Source: Gammaproteobacteria bacterium (ex Lamellibrachia satsuma)
GTDB lineage: Bacteria; Pseudomonadota; Gammaproteobacteria; Chromatiales; Chromatiaceae
Length of the DNA stretch: 64,000 nt
Reading direction: 5' to 3'
Assembly: GCA_019623805.1 (NCBI GenBank)
Contig: CP053680.1
Coordinates: 3,202,001-3,266,000 of the forward strand
How positions within the stretch are numbered: position 1 is the first letter of the stretch; every line of letters begins with the position of its first letter. Position numbers and translations under genes: made by a program. Positions 10,142-19,852 of this stretch are shown here, piece by piece. The notes beneath the pieces were generated by a model. It worked only from the letters and a program-made list of their open reading frames with translations. It was not told where the DNA came from and ran no database searches.

Positions 10142-12403
10142 ATGAAGCAGTATATGCACCACTATCGGCGCCCCCTACTAATCACGTTGGTTGCCGCCGC
10201 GGCCCAAGGCCCGGTATTCGCCGAGGAGGTACAGCTTCCAGCAATTACGGTCACTGAGTCGTCGCCGCTCAATGCTCAGCTACCGAACGCCATGGATATT
10301 GACGCGAAAGCGCTACAAACCCTGCGCCCTGCCACCTCGGACACTGCCAGCCTTTTGAGAAACATTCCCGGTGTTAGTATCCAGAATGCGGGCGGCGTTT
10401 CCAGTCTCCCCGTCATTCGCGGCATGGCCGATGACCGTCTGCGCATCAAGGTAGATGGCATGGATTTAATCTCCGCCTGCGGCAACCACATGAACCCTCC
10501 GCTCTCCTATATCGATCCGACCAGCGTTGACAGCGCCACGGTATTCGCGGGCATCACGCCGGTCAGCGTGGGTGGTGACAGCATCGGTAGTACGATCCTG
10601 GTGGATTCCCCCGCTCCGGAGTTCGCTTGGGCCGGCGAAGGCACGCTATTCAAGGGTGAAGTGGGGATGTCTTATCGCTCCAACGGCAACGCAATCAGCG
10701 GCAATGCAGCCGCGACGGCCGCCAACGAAAAATTTAGCGTGAGCTATCGCGGGTCGACGACCAAGGCGGATGATTACAAGGCGGGGGAAGATTTCAAACC
10801 GGCTGGACCCGCGGCCGCTGGGCGGGAGTGGCTGGATGGCGACGAGGTCGGCTCCACCATGTACAAGTCGACCAACCACTCACTTGACTTTGGGATGCGT
10901 CATGAAAATCATCTGCTTGAACTAAAGTTTGGAGTTCAGGATATCCCCTACCAGGGTTGGCCCAATCAGCGCATGGACATGACCGGCAACGACAGCAACC
11001 AAGTCAATCTGCACTACGAAGGGGAATTCGACTGGGGTTCCTTGGATGTGCGCGGCTATCGTGAACATACGCGTCACAAGATGCAGTTTTTCGACGACAA
11101 GCTCTTCTGGTATGGCTCAGATACGAAAACCACGGCTCTCTTGGATGGTATCCCGTGCACGCCGAGCGGAGGAATGATGGGCTGCGCCGCAGGCATGCCC
11201 ATGGACACTGAGGGAGACAACACAGGTCTGGTCGTCAAGACCAATATCGTTCTTTCCGAACGTGATCTGCTCAGGGTGGGCGGTGAAGCCCAGAATTACC
11301 GGCTGGATGACTGGTGGGATCCGTCCGGCAGAGGGATGTGGCCAGATACCTTCTGGAACATCAACAACGGCGAACGCGACCGGTTGGCGGCCTTTTCCGA
11401 ATGGGAAGCTCAATGGAATCCGCAGTTATTGACGCAACTCGGTGTACGCTACGAAAGAGTCCACATGGATACGGGAGAGGTGCAGGGGTATAACGTAGAT
11501 AAGTACGGGGTTGAAGCCGATGCCTTTAATGCTGCTGACCGTAAAAAGAGCGATGACAATATCGATCTGACCGCGCTGGCTCGCTTCGCACCGGACGCCA
11601 CCCGCACCATCGAACTCGGCTATGCGCGGAAGACTCGCTCGCCCAACCTGTACGAGCGCTATGCATGGTCGACCGGCGGTATGGCTATGCGTATGATCAA
11701 CATGACCGGTGACGGAAATGGCTATGTCGGCAATCTCGACCTGGAGCCGGAAACCGCCCATACCGTCAGCGCGTCCTTCGACTGGCATGACGCTGGCCAG
11801 GAGGAATGGGGTCTGACGTTGGCGCCTTACTACACTTACGTCAATGATTACATCGATGCCCGCCGCATCGACCCAGCCGACACTTCTACCGACGCCTTCG
11901 TTTACCTCCAGTTTGTCAATCAATCCGCGCACATGTATGGCGTGGATATCTCCGGCCAACGGGTTCTGGCGGAAAACACCCAGTACGGTGATTTCACCGC
12001 AACTGGCATGTTGAATTACGTCCGTGGCAAGAACCAGACTACCGACGACAACCTCTATAACATCATGCCGCTGAATGCTTTACTGGCAGTAGAGCATCGT
12101 ACGGGTGGCTTGACCAGCATTATCGAGCTTGAGCTTGTGGATGAGAAGACGCGCGTCTCACAGGTCAGGAATGAACTCCAGACTGCGGGGTATGGCCTGT
12201 TCCACCTGCGGAGCAACTATCAGTGGAAACAGGTCCGCTTCGACTTCGGGATCGAGAACATTTTCGACAAGTTCTATAACCACCCGCTGGGCGGCGCCTA
12301 TCTCGGCGAGGGCAAGACAATGACCGGAACCGACGTTCCTTGGGGCGTCCCGGTTCCGGGCATGGGGCGTTCGCTCTATGCTGGAGTGAACGTCACGTTC
12401 TAG
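10142..12403 (+). CDS. TonB-dependent copper receptor (OprC/NosA-like)
   Basis: A 753-aa outer-membrane TonB-gated receptor. ATG 10142 is chosen because AAGGAG lies 5 bases upstream; the start gives a signal peptide ending FAEE. A plug domain follows, with TonB-box-like EVQLPAITVTES, LLRNIPGVSI and VIRGMADDRLRIKVDGM. The segment ISACGNHMNPPLSYIDP is characteristic of the TonB-copper receptor family, where the Cys/His/Met cluster binds copper. Extracellular loops are rich in methionine (GGMMG, GMPMD, GGMAMRMINM), again fitting copper. The C-terminus ends in an aromatic barrel strand (YAGVNVTF). It is monocistronic, with a candidate promoter upstream and a strong terminator downstream. Confidence 0.92.
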   Translation: MKQYMHHYRRPLLITLVAAAAQGPVFAEEVQLPAITVTESSPLNAQLPNAMDIDAKALQTLRPATSDTASLLRNIPGVSIQNAGGVSSLPVIRGMADDRLRIKVDGMDLISACGNHMNPPLSYIDPTSVDSATVFAGITPVSVGGDSIGSTILVDSPAPEFAWAGEGTLFKGEVGMSYRSNGNAISGNAAATAANEKFSVSYRGSTTKADDYKAGEDFKPAGPAAAGREWLDGDEVGSTMYKSTNHSLDFGMRHENHLLELKFGVQDIPYQGWPNQRMDMTGNDSNQVNLHYEGEFDWGSLDVRGYREHTRHKMQFFDDKLFWYGSDTKTTALLDGIPCTPSGGMMGCAAGMPMDTEGDNTGLVVKTNIVLSERDLLRVGGEAQNYRLDDWWDPSGRGMWPDTFWNINNGERDRLAAFSEWEAQWNPQLLTQLGVRYERVHMDTGEVQGYNVDKYGVEADAFNAADRKKSDDNIDLTALARFAPDATRTIELGYARKTRSPNLYERYAWSTGGMAMRMINMTGDGNGYVGNLDLEPETAHTVSASFDWHDAGQEEWGLTLAPYYTYVNDYIDARRIDPADTSTDAFVYLQFVNQSAHMYGVDISGQRVLAENTQYGDFTATGMLNYVRGKNQTTDDNLYNIMPLNALLAVEHRTGGLTSIIELELVDEKTRVSQVRNELQTAGYGLFHLRSNYQWKQVRFDFGIENIFDKFYNHPLGGAYLGEGKTMTGTDVPWGVPVPGMGRSLYAGVNVTF

Positions 12404-12428
12404 CGGAAATTGTTGTCTGCACCTTTTT

Positions 12429-12457
12429 AACGCCGACGTCATTCGGCGTTTTTTTTT
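12429..12457 (+). terminator. Rho-independent terminator of the copper receptor gene
   Basis: An 8-bp stem (AACGCCGA / TCGGCGTT) with a 6-base loop is followed by nine T residues, 26 bases past the stop codon. Confidence 0.9.
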
Positions 12458-12511
12458 GGATCAATCCGGCAATTGAAAAGGCACAGAATTTCTAACAATC
12501 CCAATCGCAGT

Positions 12512-13912
12512 TCACTGAAGCTGGGTTAGTGTTACCGATATGTGCTGGTTCTGTGCAGCCACCTTATTCCACACCCCCGCGTTTTCCACTAGGTATGGAT
12601 TTGTATAAGGCGCCACTGGATCATCATATCCGGAGAGACCAACCTCCACCTCTATAGCGCCATCCACCAAGGGCGGAGCAGTATCCAGATAATTGCTAAA
12701 CTCAATGGTCTGTACAATGGTTTGCACTCCATCAGTTGCCGATATATCACGAGAAAAAATACACTCGCTCATCTTTGTCCCGGCATCTGCCAAATGCAGT
12801 AACTCCTGATCACCTCTTTGCAGGCAAAAATTACCCATATGCGCTTTCAACGAAAGGGTTCCCCGAAATCCAGCTGCAGTCAGATGATCCAGCACCTGTG
12901 AAAGCCAGGAAACCCGCTTATCACCAAAGGGTACGTGATTATATGCAAATGCACCCTCACGGTTCATCGCCCACTCCAGTGCATGCACAAGCGCTTTATT
13001 TTCCTGTGCATTCTTCGCATTCAATGGCAATACCTGCTGAGACGCAAGACTCTCTTGTTTGGCAGTCAACTTCTCAAGCATGTTCACCTGATTGGCAAGC
13101 CTCCCTCGCTCCTGTTCAAGCGCAGTCAGTTGGTTGGCATATTTTATCTGCTCCAGATTGCTCTCTTTGCCGATGGTCCAATAGAGCAGTGCACCGAAAA
13201 ATAGCAGCAGTACCAACAATCCTCCATTCGAAAGCCGGCCAGCTTTTTTATCCAGCGTGAGTCTGGCTTCCGATAATTTCCCATCGACATCATCAAAACG
13301 CTGTAACAGGTTTTGCTGGGTCTCTTGCGATGTGACCTGGAATTCCTGATTAATCAACCGATGCTGATGTGCCAGCATTCGCGCTATCCTCTTCCTTGTC
13401 TGATCATGGTTCCGGACTGACTCAACACTATTGACCGACTCCACCAACCCTGTGTCGCCCACTGAGACTTCATACGTGGCGCTGCTCTCTACATCGAAGT
13501 CTTCCACGTGATCCAGAACCACTTCCGTGGACTCGTGCGCCGTGAGCAAATTGAGTTGCTCCATTGCGCTTTGCACCTCTTCTTTCCCCATCAATTTTGG
13601 TAGCACACCAACCGCGCCAAGAGCGCGTGCCTGGCTGACTGTCAGCCCCTCCTCTCGGGAGGTGTACATCATTACAGGGATTTTCGATGTTCGGGCATTC
13701 GACTTGAGCACTCTCAAGGTCTGGTAGCCATCCATTCCCGGCATTTCGAAATCCATGAAAATGGCATCGGGAAGTTTTTTTACTAAATAATCAACGGCGG
13801 TGCCGGCAGATTCAACGCTATCGATATCAACATCGTACGTGATCAGCTTTTTTTTCAGGACTTCCCTGGCAGTGCGGGAATCGTCCACGATGAGAACGCA
13901 TTTTCGGGTCAT
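12512..13912 (-). CDS. Membrane-anchored response regulator with C-terminal extracytoplasmic domain
   Basis: A 466-aa protein starting at MTRKCVLIVDDSRTAREVL. The first 120 residues form a receiver domain: the acidic pair DD, the phosphoacceptor in AIFMDFEMPGMDG, the Thr/Ser switch MYTSREEG and the Lys in VLPKLMG. An acidic linker and a helical segment follow, then one transmembrane helix at about residues 230-247 (LLVLLLFFGALLYW), a coiled coil (EQIKYANQLTALEQERGRLA) and a domain with an OmpA- or SPOR-unlike fold (VSWLSQVLDHLTAAGFRGTL) that contains repeated AHMGNFCLQ and EVGLSGYD segments. A receiver upstream of a membrane helix is unusual. No partner histidine kinase is adjacent. An upstream in-frame ATG at 14035 exists, but residues before MTRK do not look like coding sequence. 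Confidence 0.8.
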   Translation of the reverse strand: MTRKCVLIVDDSRTAREVLKKKLITYDVDIDSVESAGTAVDYLVKKLPDAIFMDFEMPGMDGYQTLRVLKSNARTSKIPVMMYTSREEGLTVSQARALGAVGVLPKLMGKEEVQSAMEQLNLLTAHESTEVVLDHVEDFDVESSATYEVSVGDTGLVESVNSVESVRNHDQTRKRIARMLAHQHRLINQEFQVTSQETQQNLLQRFDDVDGKLSEARLTLDKKAGRLSNGGLLVLLLFFGALLYWTIGKESNLEQIKYANQLTALEQERGRLANQVNMLEKLTAKQESLASQQVLPLNAKNAQENKALVHALEWAMNREGAFAYNHVPFGDKRVSWLSQVLDHLTAAGFRGTLSLKAHMGNFCLQRGDQELLHLADAGTKMSECIFSRDISATDGVQTIVQTIEFSNYLDTAPPLVDGAIEVEVGLSGYDDPVAPYTNPYLVENAGVWNKVAAQNQHISVTLTQLQ

Positions 13913-14120
13913 GGTCAGTCCGTGTAAATTAAGACTACTTCCACGCAGAATATAAGTATTAATATCGCGCGGACTATCGAATAGCTCACATTCTTGCACT
14001 GCAAACCAACAGCTTGTATGGGGAGAAATACCCAAAGATCAACTGGATTGAAGTTAGATTTGAGGTTCAGTCAGGTGACAGAAAGTGGAAAAAGAAATTA
14101 TTTGAAAGGTGTCTTGTTTT

Positions 14121-14250
14121 GGAATCTCTGATTAATCCGGTCTCTGTCATCTCGACCGCAGGGAGAGATCTCAAACTACGGAGCTATCAAAGGCTTACGT
14201 AGGTTGAGATTTCTCGCGATGCTCGAAATGACAATAATTTAGAGGTTCCT
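14121..14250. repeat. Palindromic MITE-like element, intact copy A
   Basis: A roughly 130-bp imperfect palindrome. The left arm (GGAATCTCTGATTAA, then GTCATCTCGACCGCAGGGAG) pairs with the right arm (TTTCTCGCGATGCTCGAAATG, then TTTAGAGGTTCC). A second copy at 51363-52556 is interrupted by an insertion sequence and has cleaner terminal repeats. The remaining interval between the response regulator and amylase genes (13913-14371) contains no gene that I can support. Confidence 0.75.
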
Positions 14251-14371
14251 TAGGTTTTGGAGCAATGCAGGGAGAGCTGGATTCACCGGCTATGAAACGG
14301 GAACAGGCGGGGATGAGTCCGGCCGTGGTGTTTGTGCAGCTGTATTAATCCTCAATTTAACGTTTCATCTA

Positions 14372-16318
14372 TCACCCAAAGACAATAAAACCAAAAGCCG
14401 GCACGCGAACATGAATGGCTGATCCATTGCGCGCTTGTATCGGTATCTTCTGCCCTTGCTGCCTCGAATCGGTTGAGACAATACAGGTGAGTTCCCCGGC
14501 TGCTTGATGGGCGGGGTGGTCGAGGGTAACCCAAACTTCCAAATCCTTGTCCGCAGTGTTGATGGCACAGAGGCATTCGCTGCTTGCGAACATGCGTGAC
14601 CAAGCCACGACCCATTTCAGTTGCTCACCCACAAGTTCAGGGTAGTAGAAGTGCTTTCCATCCTGCGAAACCTGCCGCAGGTATTGACGGCCACGGCGCA
14701 GAGCGATGTGTTTTTTTCGGGCTTCACTCAGTCGTCGGATGAACTGATAGGTTTCATGGTTTTCTTTGAAGAAGTGCCTGCCGGTGCTCTGAAACGAACC
14801 GAAGGAACCACCAAACATGCACTCTCTCAGGAAGACGTCACTATAGCCGTCCTGCTCTTTGCGCGGATCGGAACCATTGAAGTTCTGCTCCGTGCCGTAG
14901 TAGATGCAGGGGATCCCCGCCGTGGTGAGATTTAAACCCAACGCCAGGGGAAGGTAACGGTAACTCTCCGGGTGGTCGCCACAGAAGCGATACTTATGCC
15001 TGGTGCCCACCTGATCGTGGTCATCGAACATGGTGACGATGTGCTTTGCGTACCATTGGTGCGTGTGTTTGTCGTCCAGAAGGCTGTTGCGGAACAGGTC
15101 GAAGTAGCCTTCATGTTCGTCGGTATCAGGGTTGCCCGGACTGCGGTAACCTTTGGCCAGGTATTCCAGTTTGTCCGGGATGTCGTTAATGCCCAGGGCG
15201 GCATCGATGCCGGTGGTGTTGACCAGATTCACTGCGTGACCACGCCCGCCGGTGATTTCTCCGATGATGTAGAAGTTCTCCTTGCCGAGGGACTGGGCAA
15301 ACTCGTGGGTAACGTTGGCGAAGTAACGCACAGCGCCAGGCTCCATGTGTTTTACGGTATCCAGCCGGAAGCCGTCGATATCGGCGTAAGCGATCCAGAA
15401 TTGGTAGACCTTGCAGAGTTGTTCCAGGGTTGGGGAGTGGTGAAATTCCCGGATACGGCGCTGAACGTCCCAGGCGATTGCCGGATCTTTGTTGGCCCGG
15501 CCATGATTAAGCTCCTTCAGGCTGAAGAAGTCGCCATCCAGGTACTCAGGATAAGCATCCCAATTCCGGATTTGTCCCTGTGCGGCCCAGCTTTCCGGGG
15601 GGTGGAATTCGCTGGGCCAGACGGCACTGTCCGGCCAGGCGTCGGGATGGGTTTCCAGATGCCCGAATGGGACACTGCCGGGGTCGCCCTGCCTTTTCCG
15701 GTAACCCTGAACCGGCCAGCGTCTCCCCTGGTGATACAAATAGGTATGGTTATCCCGGTAGGTAAAGATATCCCCGGCATGATTGAGGATGATGTCGAGA
15801 ATCACCCGGATACCGGTCTCATGGGCTGCCGCCACGAACGCTTTTAGTTGCTCGCGGGTTCCATAGTGGGGATCCACGTCGAGAAAGTTTTGAATGCCGT
15901 AGCCGTGGTAGTCGTCACTGTCCGTTACCTGCTTGAAAACCGGACTCAGCCAGACTGCGCTGATGCCGAGGCGCTTGAGATATCCCAGTTTGTCCTTCAG
16001 GCCGGAGATGGAACCACCGCACCAGCCCCGACCATCCCGAAACCATCGATCCCAATCTGCCCTGAAAGCGTCATGTTGGAGCTTGAAGAGCGGTGTGGAG
16101 CGATTGCCGTCCCGGCTTACCGGATCTCCCTCAATGTTGGAGAAGTCCCCGAACTCCTTTCCGTCGGAGAAACGGTCAACAAACAGAAAATAGAGTAGTT
16201 CATCCTCCCAGGCGGTGGGAGAGGGGTAGTAATTGCGTTTGTTGGTAAGGTCGGCAAAATCGATCTCCGCCAGACTCTGTTCCACCTGAGACTGAATAGG
16301 CATGTCGGATACCTCCAT
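14372..16318 (-). CDS. GH13 alpha-amylase-family glycosyl hydrolase
   Basis: A 648-aa cytoplasmic (no signal peptide) alpha-glucan-active enzyme of family GH13. The four classical regions are present: DIILNHAG (I), DGFRLDTVKH with nucleophile Asp320 (II), IIGEITGG with acid/base Glu354 (III) and FDDHDQVG with Asp435 (IV). An N-terminal extension (YYPSPTAWEDELLYFLFVDR) leads into the barrel and a C-terminal beta domain ends the protein (HVRVPAFGFIVFG). Exact activity (alpha-amylase, neopullulanase or maltogenic type) cannot be told. A second in-frame ATG (MPIQSQVEQ) is an alternative start. No glycogen or maltose gene is adjacent, so it is a stand-alone gene. Confidence 0.9.
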   Translation of the reverse strand: MEVSDMPIQSQVEQSLAEIDFADLTNKRNYYPSPTAWEDELLYFLFVDRFSDGKEFGDFSNIEGDPVSRDGNRSTPLFKLQHDAFRADWDRWFRDGRGWCGGSISGLKDKLGYLKRLGISAVWLSPVFKQVTDSDDYHGYGIQNFLDVDPHYGTREQLKAFVAAAHETGIRVILDIILNHAGDIFTYRDNHTYLYHQGRRWPVQGYRKRQGDPGSVPFGHLETHPDAWPDSAVWPSEFHPPESWAAQGQIRNWDAYPEYLDGDFFSLKELNHGRANKDPAIAWDVQRRIREFHHSPTLEQLCKVYQFWIAYADIDGFRLDTVKHMEPGAVRYFANVTHEFAQSLGKENFYIIGEITGGRGHAVNLVNTTGIDAALGINDIPDKLEYLAKGYRSPGNPDTDEHEGYFDLFRNSLLDDKHTHQWYAKHIVTMFDDHDQVGTRHKYRFCGDHPESYRYLPLALGLNLTTAGIPCIYYGTEQNFNGSDPRKEQDGYSDVFLRECMFGGSFGSFQSTGRHFFKENHETYQFIRRLSEARKKHIALRRGRQYLRQVSQDGKHFYYPELVGEQLKWVVAWSRMFASSECLCAINTADKDLEVWVTLDHPAHQAAGELTCIVSTDSRQQGQKIPIQARNGSAIHVRVPAFGFIVFG

Positions 16319-16884
16319 AGTTGACAGGATAGACTATCCTTATGCTGACTGAAGTGCTGCCACATCAGAATACAGTTTGTGCCTCTTAGGCAATTGATTA
16401 TGAAATTCTCAGTCTGGGTTGACGCCGGGAAAAATTCGGGGTTCAAGGTGGCCGGCGGGTTTCCAAGTCGGTCAGGGTGATCAACAAAACATATGGATGG
16501 ATAAGATTATTTTGTTCGAGGGGTTGGGTAAAGGAGAAGGCTGGCCCACATTTTTCATAGAGAATGAGGATAGGGATTGCTTTTCTGCAACGGTTTGGGT
16601 TAAGTGGACCTATTGTGGGGGTCAGTTCTGCAGAGTCCTGCAACATGGGTAACGGACTCCAATGTAACTCATGGAAAAATAAGGGTATTTGTTCTCTTTC
16701 CCAATTCTAGCCCATTGGTCGAAGGTTCAAATTCTTCTTGGTCTCCAGCGTCCTATTCTGAAATACCGTTTCGAAGGATTTGACGCAGCCTTCCGTAATT
16801 AAGCTCCACAAGCTGCCAGGACGCCCGGGCTCGCTTAATGGGACCCATGAGGTTGAGTGCCTGTATTTTTCATAGGAATACCCG
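16319..16884. other. Long intergenic region between GH13 and cold-shock genes
   Basis: About 570 bases without a supportable gene. Short frames on both strands lack ribosome-binding sites and protein-like composition. A T-arm-like sequence is present near 16720 but no full tRNA fold can be drawn. Confidence 0.5.
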
Positions 16885-16912
16885 TTGACTATGGGAAAAA
16901 GCTATATATAAT
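16885..16912 (+). promoter_or_regulatory. Strong sigma70-type promoter of the cold-shock gene, with long leader
   Basis: TTGACT and TATAAT are separated by 16 bases, close to consensus. Transcription would start near 16919, giving a leader of about 150 bases before the ATG at 17072. Long structured leaders of this length are typical of cspA-type mRNAs, where they act as thermosensors; that role is inferred here. Confidence 0.7.
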
Positions 16913-17071
16913 CGATAGAACCTGAAAGTACGTCTTATATTTATGTTTATGCACGCTTTTTCGATGACAGTCTTTAGTACCTCGTCCTGTTTTTCATAAG
17001 TAATAGCAAAGCTTCCAGTTAAACGGCCTGTAAAAAGGCTTCAGTTACTCTTGATTTAATAGGATATGATT

Positions 17072-17278
17072 ATGTCTACTACCACCGGTACCGTTAAATG
17101 GTTCAACGAATCTAAAGGTTTTGGTTTTATCGAGCAGGAATCCGGCCCCGATGTGTTCGCACACTTCAGCGCCATCACCGGCTCGGGTTTCAAAACTCTG
17201 GTTGAAGGCCAGAAGGTCGAGTTCACTGTTACCCAGGGTCAGAAAGGTCCCCAGGCAGAGAACATCGTACCACTCTAA
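17072..17278 (+). CDS. Cold-shock protein (CspA family), copy 1
   Basis: A 68-aa single cold-shock domain that binds single-stranded RNA/DNA and works as an RNA chaperone or transcription antiterminator. It has [18 protein letters not shown] (RNP1-type KGFGFI) and DVFAHFSAI (RNP2-type VFAHF), then the usual [20 protein letters not shown] ending. ATG 17072 is chosen over ATG 17066 because AGGA is 7 bases upstream. A long 5' leader precedes it and a good terminator follows, so it is monocistronic. Confidence 0.96.
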   Translation: MSTTTGTVKWFNESKGFGFIEQESGPDVFAHFSAITGSGFKTLVEGQKVEFTVTQGQKGPQAENIVPL

Positions 17279-17351
17279 GTTGTTGAGCTGCGATTTGGCA
17301 TTGCATTGAACGCAATGCAGGTCACATTCCCTTTTGGGAGTTGATGACTGG

Positions 17352-17381
17352 AAAAGGCAGGACCTGAGGGTTCTGCCTTTT
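17352..17381 (+). terminator. Rho-independent terminator of cold-shock gene 1
   Basis: Stem AAAAGGCAG / CTGCCTTTT with further G-C pairs inside the loop, ending in a run of T, about 75 bases past the stop codon. From here to the intron 5' end (about 250 bases) I see no gene; this stretch should carry the promoter for the phospholipase D-like gene. Confidence 0.85.
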
Positions 17382-18142
17382 TTATTGCCTGAAGGTGTGG
17401 CTCGCTTTGAGCCTGTCGATGTCTCCTTGAGTGAGTGCTGGCAGGTTATAGGATTTAGTGCTAAAAGTAGAATAATTCCTTTTTCCGGTACCCTGGGTGT
17501 CTGGGTCATGATTACTGAGTGCGACATGAAGTCGCTTAAACAATTGTTTCGACTGGAGAAACATTCCAGTAAGGAAACCTGTTGTTTCGCCAACAGTAGC
17601 CTAGCGGCACATGCATTTCTGGTAACAAGAGTGTGTGAAGCTGCCGCGACAATGTAGCCCGGCCGTAAGGCTAAGACTGAACCGTGAGGGGATGTCTGCA
17701 TCTGCGAGCGTCAATGTGGATGGGGCGCTAGGTTGGATGGTATGACCAACAAATGTGAACTGCCGATAAACATCGTCACGTGTGTACAAGCCAAAGACGC
17801 TGACAGGCTTGGGCCAAAATGGCAACGTAGCAAGGCTGCTCTCCTTTTGTATGAGGGCACGCGAATACTCAACGCTACCGGTGGATAGGCAGGGTCTAAC
17901 CCATTCTTGTTGTTTAAGTGGAACATGGTAAGCCCGTATTTCCGCCCAATTGGGCAGGTGAACCGCAAGGAACACTGTTGGGAGTGCGGGTAAAGGAACG
18001 CGGAGAAAGCGAATGCCGATCTGTAATCGATTGGATAGAGATTGAGCTGCGAGGCGACATCATCTCCCGCGAAAGCGGGCAGACTTCCGTATGGTCTTTC
18101 ATTACAAGATAGTTTGGAGAACTTTTACAGGAGGGAATGCAA

Positions 18143-19849
18143 ATGACTACGCAAGCAAGTTGCGCGGGTGCGCCCTTCGGCGAACCGATACATTGGCATG
18201 GCATTGATTGGGCCAAATGTCATCGGGAAGTCAGAAGGCTGCAAGCGCGTATTGTAAAGGCAACACAGGAAGGCCGCTGGGGCAAGGTGAAAGCCTTGCA
18301 ATGGCTGCTGACCCACTCGTTTTCCGGCAAAGCACTCGCCGTGAAACGGGTGACCGAAAACAAAGGCAAGAACACTCCGGGAGTAGACAAAGCAACATGG
18401 TCTACCCCAGAGGCAAAATCTCAAGCTATGTTGTCTCTTAGCCGCCGCGACTACCAACCGCGTCCATTGCGTCGGGTGTACATACCGAAAAGCAATGGGA
18501 AGATGAGACCGCTGGGTATTCCAACGATGAAAGACAGGGCCATGCAGGCACTTTATCTGCTTGCCCTGGAACCCATCTCGGAAACGAAAGCAGATCCGAA
18601 CTCATATGGGTTCCGCCCTCAACGGTGCACTGCGGATGCGATCGAGCACTGTTTCAAAGCACTTGCTCGTGGCAATTCAGCGCAGTGGATACTAGAGGGT
18701 GACATCAAAGGCTGCTTCGACAATATCAGTCATGACTGGATGCTAGCAAATATCCCACTGGATAAAGTAGTGCTCCATAAATGGCTGAAAGCTGGATATA
18801 TGGAAAACCGCAAACTTTTCCCAACAGAGGCGGGAACACCGCAAGGTGGAATTATCTCGCCAACCTTGGCCAATATGACTCTAGATGGACTCCAAGCTGC
18901 GCTGGACAAAGCGTTCCCTTGGACAACCCGCCGTGGTCAGAAAGTCAAAGTAAATCTGGTGCGTTATGCAGATGACTTCATCATCACCAGTGTCTCGAAA
19001 GAGCTGCTGGAAGATGAAGTTAAACCGCTAGTCGAGGATTTTCTTACAGAACGGGGATTAACCCTTTCTGCTGAGAAAACCAAGATTACGCATATAGAGG
19101 AAGGAGTTGATTTTCTCGGGCAGAATATTCGTAAGTATGGTGGGAAGTTGTTGATCAAACCATCAACGAAGAACGTTTCGACGTTCTTAGATAAAGTCCG
19201 TGGAATTGTGAAAGGTAACAAACAGGCAAAACATATCAGTTTGATAAGACTACTCAATCCAGTAATTCGTGGTTGGGTCAACTATCATCGCCATGTCGTA
19301 GCCAAGGATACCTTTCAGCGCGTTGACCGTGAGATTTGGCGTAGTTTATGGCAATGGGCTAAACGCCGACATCCAAAGAAGAATCGTCACTGGATTAAGG
19401 ATAAATACTTTAAGCATGTGGGGAATCGGACTTGGGTGTTCGCAGCAGAAACGGGTAATTTGAAGCCCAATGGGAAGCCAATATTGGTAAAGCTGGTGTA
19501 TGCCGGTGAAACGCCAATTCGGCGCTACCGCAAGATCAGGGCGAAAGCCAATCCTCATGACCATCGTTGGGAGTCCTACTTCGAAGACCGTGTTGGGTCC
19601 AAGATGCAGAATAACCTCCGTGGTCGTCGAAAACTGGTAAAGCTCTGGCTCGATCAGGACGGACGATGTCCCGTTTGCCGACAACGCATCACCAAGGAAT
19701 CAGGTTGGAATGTTCACCGACTGATTCAACGCGTTGACGGTGGTAAGGACAACATAACCAACTTGGTCATGCTGCATCCCAATTGTCATAAACAAGTTCA
19801 CAGCCAAAAGTTGGACGTTGTGAAGCCGGTTCCCGTGAGGGGGCTATGA
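18143..19849 (+). CDS. ltrA: Group II intron reverse transcriptase/maturase with HNH endonuclease domain
   Basis: A 568-aa intron-encoded protein that assists splicing and carries out retrohoming. Order of domains: RT0-RT7 (RRVYIPKSNGKMRPLGIPTM; GDIKGCFDNISHDWM; EAGTPQGGIISPTLANM; the catalytic YADDF motif), the maturase X domain (IRGWVNYHRHVVAKDTF), and a C-terminal HNH-type endonuclease (CPVCRQRI...VHRLI...LHPNCHKQVHS). All catalytic residues appear intact, so the element may be active. ATG 18143 is preferred, since AGGAGG is 8 bases upstream; ATG 18137 is only 2 bases from it. The frame stops just before domain V. Confidence 0.95.
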   Translation: MTTQASCAGAPFGEPIHWHGIDWAKCHREVRRLQARIVKATQEGRWGKVKALQWLLTHSFSGKALAVKRVTENKGKNTPGVDKATWSTPEAKSQAMLSLSRRDYQPRPLRRVYIPKSNGKMRPLGIPTMKDRAMQALYLLALEPISETKADPNSYGFRPQRCTADAIEHCFKALARGNSAQWILEGDIKGCFDNISHDWMLANIPLDKVVLHKWLKAGYMENRKLFPTEAGTPQGGIISPTLANMTLDGLQAALDKAFPWTTRRGQKVKVNLVRYADDFIITSVSKELLEDEVKPLVEDFLTERGLTLSAEKTKITHIEEGVDFLGQNIRKYGGKLLIKPSTKNVSTFLDKVRGIVKGNKQAKHISLIRLLNPVIRGWVNYHRHVVAKDTFQRVDREIWRSLWQWAKRRHPKKNRHWIKDKYFKHVGNRTWVFAAETGNLKPNGKPILVKLVYAGETPIRRYRKIRAKANPHDHRWESYFEDRVGSKMQNNLRGRRKLVKLWLDQDGRCPVCRQRITKESGWNVHRLIQRVDGGKDNITNLVMLHPNCHKQVHSQKLDVVKPVPVRGL

Positions 19850-19852
19850 AAA

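Noticed and set aside
16715..16747. tRNA-like T-arm (GAAGGTTCAAATTCTTC) followed by a CCA
   Set aside because: No matching acceptor 5' strand, D-arm or anticodon arm is found at the right distance, and acceptor length is off by one; at best a remnant or chance.
17334..17657. A 107-codon frame between csp copy 1 and the group II intron
   Set aside because: It starts at the csp terminator, crosses the intron 5' end and has no recognisable protein features or good ribosome-binding site.
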